Part shown: positions 14,202 to 17,372 of the stretch, piece by piece | How the letters are laid out: each line of letters opens with the position of its first letter | How positions within the stretch are numbered: position 1 is the first letter of the stretch | Assembly: GCA_010027825.1 (NCBI GenBank) | Contig: RGUK01000021.1 | Span: forward strand, 1-17,372 | From: a bacterium | GTDB lineage: Bacteria > Dependentiae > Babeliae > Babeliales > RVW-14 | DNA: 17,372 bases | Direction: 5' to 3' | The notes under the pieces: model-generated | What the model was told of the DNA's origin: nothing | The model's input: the letters and a program-made list of their open reading frames with translations, nothing else | Database searches by the model: none | Program-made: the position numbers and the translations under genes

Positions 14202-14378
14202 TTACTTCTTCAGCCCTTTTAAAGTCTGTGCCAAACGGGCGCGTTGACCCATTTTACCCGGAGCCTTAGCAGCCTTAGCCAATTTAGCAGCCGGGATCTT
14301 TTCACCTTTCTTTACACCAAGCGCCGACTTCAATGCACCCGGCTTCTTGATCGCTTTTTGAATCCATTTCTCAGCCAT
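14202..14378 (-). CDS. Very small basic protein, MAEKWIQKAIKKPGALKSAL type (58 aa)
   Basis: ATG at 14378 has an AAGGGGA ribosome site a few bases upstream, and the stop abuts the next ATG. The product begins MAEKWIQKAIKKPGALKSAL, continues GVKKGEKIPAAKLAKAAK and ends MGQRARLAQTLKGLKK. About a third of residues are Lys or Arg, with regular Ala/Leu spacing that could form two short amphipathic helices. KKPGALKSALGVKKGEKIP is a pattern I have met repeatedly in small proteins of aquatic phages, so the gene is likely real. It follows the same compositional theme as its neighbours (14390-16725). Function unknown; DNA or RNA contact in the capsid or neck is one possibility. Confidence 0.65.
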   Translation of the reverse strand: MAEKWIQKAIKKPGALKSALGVKKGEKIPAAKLAKAAKAPGKMGQRARLAQTLKGLKK

Positions 14379-14389
14379 TTTTCTTCCCC

Positions 14390-14905
14390 TTACTTTTTGC
14401 CCGCTTGGCGGTAGCCGCGCGTTTTAGCAGCAATACCCTTGGGTTGTTGTACGAACTGTTTACCTTGCGCTTTGCCTTTGCGCTTGGCGGCGGTGGTTCG
14501 GGCGTACTCGGCGGGGCTGAGGGCTTTGATAGCAGCCTCAGGAAGATATCTTTCACCCGTGTCAGAAGACCGTTTACCACTCTTTGTTCTCCATTTCTGC
14601 TGAGTCCAAGCCTTCAGCGATTGTTGAGGAGCCTTCATCCCTTGTACCCGCCACCTTTGGCTTTGTACTGCTTCGCCAACAACTGCCTTAGTACCCTGTG
14701 TCGCACTATTTTTGATGCGATTGAATAAAGCCTTACGCATACCCGGTTTAGTGTAGTTACCGGCCTCGTTGACCTTACTCTCACCACCCTTCGCAAACGT
14801 ACGAATGGGTTTGCCAGTCCCGATCACAGGCTTGTCGTCTCCTCGACGCTTGGCACGCGGTACCTTGCGAGGAGCGATTGCACCCATGCCTCGGGATGGC
14901 ATCAT
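14390..14905 (-). CDS. Lys/Arg-rich phage protein, function unknown (171 aa)
   Basis: ATG at 14905 makes a TAATG overlap with the preceding stop and is chosen over an upstream in-frame start at 14938. The protein opens MMPSRGMGAIAPRKVPRAKR and contains the KGG theme (TFAKGGESKVNEAGNYTKPG, then MRKALFNRIKNSATQG). Its middle has LKAWTQQKWRTKSGKRSS followed by TGERYLPEAAIKALSPAEYA and then KRKGKAQGKQFVQQPKGIA. That second half, W-x-QQKWRTKSGK ... GERYLPEAAIKALSPAEYA, is a conserved-looking phage motif I recognise without a function. Highly basic, no cysteines, mostly helical or disordered. Its position suggests co-assembly with the neighbouring small basic proteins or the connector. Confidence 0.68.
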   Translation of the reverse strand: MMPSRGMGAIAPRKVPRAKRRGDDKPVIGTGKPIRTFAKGGESKVNEAGNYTKPGMRKALFNRIKNSATQGTKAVVGEAVQSQRWRVQGMKAPQQSLKAWTQQKWRTKSGKRSSDTGERYLPEAAIKALSPAEYARTTAAKRKGKAQGKQFVQQPKGIAAKTRGYRQAGKK

Positions 14906-15261
14906 TACTTCTTGCCCTTCATGTAGCCGCCGCCACACATCTTTTTAGCGTGGTCGGAATGATGGATAAAGCCACCAACGGCGTAGTGCTTTTTCACATG
15001 ATCGGCATGGGACATATGCCCCATATCCGACTTGCGCTTCACACGACCGCCCTTTTTGTAGACCTCATCCGGCGGACGAGGGGCTGCTTCTAACATGTCG
15101 CTATCAGGACGTGGCGGAGTGATAGGACGCTGCATCATCCCAGCCCCCATAGCACGATCACGCATTGCACGACCGATACCGCTCATACCCATACCCGGAG
15201 TCAAATAACCACGGCCCATCGGAGCATCGTCTTCAATAGGAGGTAACATTGGAACAGTCAT
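14905..15261 (-). CDS. His/Met/Gly-rich protein with duplicated H-x-DH-x-KK motif (118 aa)
   Basis: The N-terminus is Pro/Met/Gly-rich and probably disordered (VPMLPPIEDDAPMGRGYL, GMGMSGIGRAMRDRAMGAG). Residues about 70-76 are KKGGRVKRK. The C-terminal third holds a near-duplicate: SHADHVKK at about 84-91 and HHSDHAKK at about 100-107, giving seven histidines (82, 85, 88, 92, 100, 101, 104). It ends KMCGGGYMKGKK. The His spacing could bind metal ions, but no known metal site is matched. The ATG overlaps the stop of the 103-aa gene (TAATG). KKGG and CGGG-K tails recur in the other small proteins of this cluster. Function unknown. Confidence 0.66.
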   Translation of the reverse strand: MTVPMLPPIEDDAPMGRGYLTPGMGMSGIGRAMRDRAMGAGMMQRPITPPRPDSDMLEAAPRPPDEVYKKGGRVKRKSDMGHMSHADHVKKHYAVGGFIHHSDHAKKMCGGGYMKGKK

Positions 15262-15572
15262 TACACGAATCTCCCTTTAGTTAAGCCACGCTCCGCGCAG
15301 CCATCAGCACGAGATGAAGCAGAACTGACTTTTGCACCGCGCGCGTAGACCGAACCACCACCCGCTTTTTTAACCGGAGGTTTGGGGGTTTTCTTCGGCT
15401 GATCTGCATCGCGACCCGGGGCCTTTTCCTCAGCCTTTTTCATCGCGGCCTCGGCCTCATCACCGGGCTGGTTCAAAATACCCGGGATCATCTCCTCGTT
15501 CTGCATTTCTTCAGACTTCGGAGGCGCGGGTGGCGTACCACCCGTGCGATACATACGCGCAAGGTTTTTCAT
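15261..15572 (-). CDS. Small acidic/basic protein ending in the ADGxAxRGxTKG tag (103 aa)
   Basis: The ATG makes a TGATG overlap with the preceding gene. The N-terminal two thirds are disordered and charged (KNLARMYRTGGTPPAPPKS, EEMQNEEMIPGILNQPGDE, then KKTPKPPVKKAGGG). Residues 79-103 are the tag GAKVSSASSRADGCAERGLT followed by KGRFV, which ends the protein. The same tag closes the neighbouring 236-aa protein (SSASRRADGIAQRGKTKGRM) and occurs once more inside it. The shared end marks the two proteins as a functional pair that probably bind the same partner. No catalytic residues. A single Cys sits in the tag. Function unknown. Confidence 0.66.
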   Translation of the reverse strand: MKNLARMYRTGGTPPAPPKSEEMQNEEMIPGILNQPGDEAEAAMKKAEEKAPGRDADQPKKTPKPPVKKAGGGSVYARGAKVSSASSRADGCAERGLTKGRFV

Positions 15573-16282
15573 CAGACCATCCGTCCCTTCGTCTTACCAC
15601 GTTGCGCGATGCCATCAGCACGACGGGAAGCAGAGGATGTTGAACCACCCGACGCCATACGAACTTCCGTACCGCGAGTCTTACCCTTGGAAGCAATGCC
15701 GTCTGCCGAGTGGCGGAACCCACTGGAAATTTTGCCACCCGCACGCTTACCACGTCGTGCAAACGGACCAGACGGACCAGACGGGGGGGCAACCGGGCCA
15801 GATGCGCCGCCCGCGCTACCAGAACCGCCAGTAAAACCCGGAGTAAGTCCGTAGTACCGAACAGCAGACGGATCATTAGCGGGATTGTAGCCCGGAGCAA
15901 AACGAGCATTAACTTGGTCTTGGAACTGACGTTCAGCCGCTTGGCGCTCCTGCGGCGAAGGATTCGTAAATCGGCGCCACGCATCTCTAATGTCGCCGCC
16001 GATACCGTATTTTTTAACTTTACCGCCTTTCTTCATACCCATCTCGGCTTCTTCGTGTTTAATCATGGACTTCGGAGCGCCTTTCTTTTTCATAAAGGCC
16101 ACTTCCTTCTTCATCATCGACTTTGACTCTTTCATTGTTCCTCCGGAACCAAATTTGCGGCCTTTGTCAGCCTTGGAAAAGTCTTTGCCCACACTCTGGG
16201 GGATGCCAACTTTCTTGGCAAAAGCGGGGTTGTGAGCAACCGCCCGCATCAAATTCGCTTGTTTTCTGCTACTACTTGGCAT
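15572..16282 (-). CDS. Phage protein with MPSSSRKQANLMRAVAHNPA N-terminus and two C-terminal tags (236 aa)
   Basis: ATG at 16282 is chosen over TTG at 16300 because MPSSSRKQANLMRAVAHNPAF with AKKVGIPQSVGKDF is a familiar phage N-terminus (about residues 1-40). It is followed by a Met/Lys-rich helical region (MKESKSMMKKEVAFMKKKGA, KHEEAEMGMKKGGKVKKYG), a region with AERQFQDQVNARFAPGYN, a Gly/Ser/Pro linker about 150-180, and two copies of the tag: about 183-207 (ISSGFRHSADGIASKGKTRG) and 212-236 at the very end (SSASRRADGIAQRGKTKGRM). The start overlaps the stop of the small membrane protein gene by 11 nt. Likely a virion-associated or assembly protein. No enzyme motif. Confidence 0.68.
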   Translation of the reverse strand: MPSSSRKQANLMRAVAHNPAFAKKVGIPQSVGKDFSKADKGRKFGSGGTMKESKSMMKKEVAFMKKKGAPKSMIKHEEAEMGMKKGGKVKKYGIGGDIRDAWRRFTNPSPQERQAAERQFQDQVNARFAPGYNPANDPSAVRYYGLTPGFTGGSGSAGGASGPVAPPSGPSGPFARRGKRAGGKISSGFRHSADGIASKGKTRGTEVRMASGGSTSSASRRADGIAQRGKTKGRMV

Positions 16283-16469
16283 CGTCTTTCTTTTTGCCAA
16301 TCAGTTCAGAAAAGGGTTTGCCGGTTGCCATTTCTGCAATACGCATCACACCGACGACCGCGCCAATAAAACCAAAAAGTGGGGAAATCACGTTGAAAAA
16401 AGCCCCTAAAGTCGTAAACACGGAAGCCGTATCGGCAATGTTTCTAACCAAATCCTGTTGTTCAGTCAT
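16272..16469 (-). CDS. Small membrane protein, possible second holin-like protein (65 aa)
   Basis: Residues 1-15 are polar (MTEQQDLVRNIADTA), residues about 17-45 are hydrophobic and long enough for one membrane span (VFTTLGAFFNVISPLFGFIG, then AVVGVMRIA), and the end is basic (GKPFSELIGKKKDDAK). Size and topology would suit a small holin or antiholin, but equally an inner-membrane assembly protein. The true holin candidate with a linked endolysin is at 3935-4444, about 12 kb downstream, so this gene's role in lysis is not assumed. It starts one base after the stop of the 84-aa gene. Confidence 0.6.
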   Translation of the reverse strand: MTEQQDLVRNIADTASVFTTLGAFFNVISPLFGFIGAVVGVMRIAEMATGKPFSELIGKKKDDAK

Positions 16470-16470
16470 A

Positions 16471-16725
16471 TCAGCAGTTCCATGCTCTTAAAGATTTGTT
16501 GATACGGCTATTCGGGTCACGGGCGGTCTTGGCGCTCGTCAGTTTCTTTTTCATGCCCGTCATCCGAGCACAAAAAGACTTCTTACGGGGACCACCTTCA
16601 GGCTGCGGGGCCTTGAGACCGGGTTTGCCGGGATTCGCACGGTTGTAAGACGCCCGACCTTTGGCGTTCAGACCGCCAGCCGGGTTCTTACCCTCCTTGC
16701 GCTGCCACGCAGGAGTTTTAGCCAT
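16471..16725 (-). CDS. DUF6321-like basic protein (84 aa)
   Basis: The protein reads AWQRKEGKNPAGGLNAKGRA near its N-terminus, then PQPEGGPRKKSFCARMTGMK, and ends with KTARDPNSRINKSLRAWNC. I recognise this arrangement (AW-x-RKEGKNPxGGLNAKGR, EGGxRKKSFCARMxGMKKKL, DPxSRINxSLRxWxC) as the DUF6321-type family found in phage structural modules. Cys52 and the C-terminal Cys84 are the only cysteines. The family is strongly basic and small, and its function is unknown; capsid or packaged-DNA association would suit its charge. The start overlaps the stop of the 101-aa gene by 8 nt. Confidence 0.72.
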   Translation of the reverse strand: MAKTPAWQRKEGKNPAGGLNAKGRASYNRANPGKPGLKAPQPEGGPRKKSFCARMTGMKKKLTSAKTARDPNSRINKSLRAWNC

Positions 16726-17023
16726 AAATCACCGTGGTCGAAACTACGGCTGACGGCGCGATGTAAATATTGTCTTGAAATAATAACCCTTCGCCCGGAA
16801 GTAGCATGTAGTCCGGTGCACTCGACGAAGCAAGTGTATTGACAGTAATTTTTACCGGTCCGCTTGAACCGCCATCTTTAAACACCACTTGCCCAGCCGC
16901 TGCGGTCGGGATGATGTAGATGGCCTTCACACGGGCACGGCCAATAACAAGGCTGTTTTGATCCAGCGCCTGCCCCGCACTAGTCAGAGGTTGACTAGCA
17001 AGGACATCTGTTTGCATAGCCAT
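16718..17023 (-). CDS. Small beta-rich virion protein (101 aa)
   Basis: An AGGAG site just before ATG gives a secure start. The protein contains DVLASQPLTSAGQALDQNSL, then RARVKAIYIIPTAAAGQVVF, KDGGSSGPVKITVNT and MLLPGEGLLFQDNIYIA with a closing TTVIYG strand. The RVKAIYI ... VVFKDGGSSGPVK ... PGEGLLF pattern is one I have met in small structural proteins of aquatic phages. Its all-beta composition suggests a decoration or capsid-cement type subunit, or a small head protein. The position right after the leader, presumably just downstream of the capsid genes beyond the right edge, supports a head-associated role, but this is inference. Confidence 0.65.
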   Translation of the reverse strand: MAMQTDVLASQPLTSAGQALDQNSLVIGRARVKAIYIIPTAAAGQVVFKDGGSSGPVKITVNTLASSSAPDYMLLPGEGLLFQDNIYIAPSAVVSTTVIYG

Positions 17024-17035
17024 TTTTGGCTCCTA

Positions 17036-17224
17036 TTAAGCAGCAGCAATCGCCCCGCGAGTATCGCAGCGCAACCAGTTGGTGCCGTTCCAGAAAGCCA
17101 AAACAGGCTGACCAGCAGCGCCGTTGCTGAAGTAAGCAACCGAACCAACCGAAGCAGTGGTAGGAGCAGTGGCGACCGTGAAAACACCAAGGTTTACCGG
17201 GCCGGAAAATGAAGTCTGAGCCAT
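17036..17224 (-). CDS. Small beta protein opening the operon (62 aa)
   Basis: This is the first gene after the leader. ATG at 17224 has GAGG eight bases upstream. It begins MAQTSFSGPVNLGVFTVATA and contains SVGSVAYFSNGAAGQPVLAF followed by WNGTNWLRCDTRGAI. The last portion, a G-x-V-x-Y-x-S-x-G-AAG-x-PVLA-x-x-NG-x-NW-x-R pattern, resembles beta modules found in phage fibre and surface proteins. Alone, 62 residues would make a small beta unit that probably oligomerises or binds the next gene product. A decoration or fibre-cap role is possible. It is short enough that its function remains open. Confidence 0.6.
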   Translation of the reverse strand: MAQTSFSGPVNLGVFTVATAPTTASVGSVAYFSNGAAGQPVLAFWNGTNWLRCDTRGAIAAA

Positions 17225-17248
17225 TTCAAATACCTCACATGCGAGTCA

Positions 17249-17289
17249 CGTGGCAGTCTGCATGTCGTCAGCCGGGTCTGTCTGCCACG
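17249..17289 (-). other. Leader hairpin upstream of the first gene
   Basis: In the minus-strand leader, CGTGGCAG (17289-17282) pairs perfectly with CTGCCACG (17256-17249) around a 25-nt loop. No U tract follows, so it is not an obvious terminator. It could protect mRNA from 5' decay or control translation of the 62-aa gene whose GAGG site lies about 15 nt further on. TTTAGCGT also occurs twice, 32 nt apart (17326-17319 and 17294-17287), which could be a protein-binding pair. Confidence 0.45.
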
Positions 17290-17313
17290 CTAAAAAATTA
17301 TCCCGGTGACTTC

Positions 17314-17342
17314 CTTATACGCTAAAGAAAAGGGGGCCACAA
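17314..17342 (-). promoter_or_regulatory. Possible sigma70-like promoter for the module
   Basis: TTGTGG at 17342-17337 and TATAAG at 17319-17314 are separated by 17 nt. The -10 matches five of six consensus bases, the -35 only about half. The element overlaps the terminator stem and its U tract. It is placed to drive the whole leftward block, which has no other gene-free space of this size. A phage-specific polymerase or factor could be used instead. Confidence 0.3.
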
Positions 17343-17372
17343 GTTCGGAGTGTGAGTGAACCTGTGACCCCC
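17332..17372 (-). terminator. Strong Rho-independent terminator
   Basis: On the minus strand, GGGGGTCACAGGTTC (17372-17358) pairs with GAACTTGTGGCCCCC (17346-17332) in a 15-bp stem with two G-U wobbles and an 11-nt loop, followed by TTTTCTTT at 17331-17324. It would end transcription of genes lying beyond the right edge, probably the head genes. The stem may extend past the window edge. Confidence 0.8.

Noticed and set aside
15511..15984. Minus-strand 157-aa Arg/Leu-rich frame
   Set aside because: It overlaps the 236-aa gene in another frame; the Arg/Leu/Val-rich composition is typical of an off-frame reading and there is no family resemblance.
16298..16300. TTG start for the 236-aa protein
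   Set aside because: ATG at 16282 gives the familiar MPSSSRKQA N-terminus; the six extra residues encoded from the TTG fall inside the end of the preceding gene.
17249..17289. Leader hairpin as a tRNA or terminator
   Set aside because: There is no cloverleaf or CCA end, and no U tract follows the stem on the minus strand.

Overview
The window looks like part of the late (virion structure and lysis) module of a tailed bacteriophage, most likely a podovirus-like phage from an aquatic metagenome. The evidence is a head-tail adaptor-like protein, a large gp10/nozzle-like tail protein, repeat-rich tail fibres, a GTA-type holin, an M15-type endolysin, a 2OG-Fe(II) oxygenase of the kind often carried by aquatic phages, and a crowd of tiny Lys/Gly-rich proteins familiar from uncultured aquatic phage contigs. 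Family assignments come from recalled sequence patterns, not from a search. The host is not identifiable; strong AGGAG-type ribosome sites and mixed ATG/GTG starts fit a Gram-negative bacterium.

All 29 genes I support lie on the minus strand, so the module reads from right to left. Genes are almost contiguous: the longest gene-free stretch is the 148-nt leader at the right edge, and many junctions are stop/start overlaps (TAATG, TGATG, ATGA, GTGA).

Right edge (17225-17372): a strong intrinsic terminator ends an upstream operon that lies outside the window. It is followed by a possible promoter and a leader hairpin. Then come two small beta-rich proteins (62 and 101 aa) and a run of small basic proteins (84, 65, 236, 103, 118, 171 and 58 aa), with 47- and 78-aa relatives further on (12704-13089). 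Interleaved are two connector-type proteins (241 and 214 aa), a zinc-ribbon protein (125 aa), an 81-aa protein and a 151-aa beta-rich virion protein.

Middle (5745-11360): the fibre/adhesion block. It holds a 989-aa repeat-rich fibre, a 50-aa GTG-start protein, a 286-aa protein built almost wholly of eleven 22-residue repeats, a 403-aa fibre sharing its last 104 residues with the 989-aa fibre, and a glycine-rich adhesin-like protein.

Left (1-5732): a 129-aa phage protein and a 2OG-Fe(II) oxygenase in a markedly AT-richer patch, a 77-aa protein, a holin and endolysin pair, the 765-aa nozzle-like protein, a C1q/TNF-like beta-sandwich protein, and a large protein cut by the left edge.

Working together, the adaptors and nozzle would form the neck and short tail. 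The fibres, glycine-rich protein and C1q-like protein would form the host-contact apparatus, and the holin and endolysin would release progeny. The small basic proteins are the least understood. Two of them share a repeated C-terminal tag (ADGxAxRGxTKG), which, with the 22-residue repeat protein, is the best candidate here for undescribed biology.
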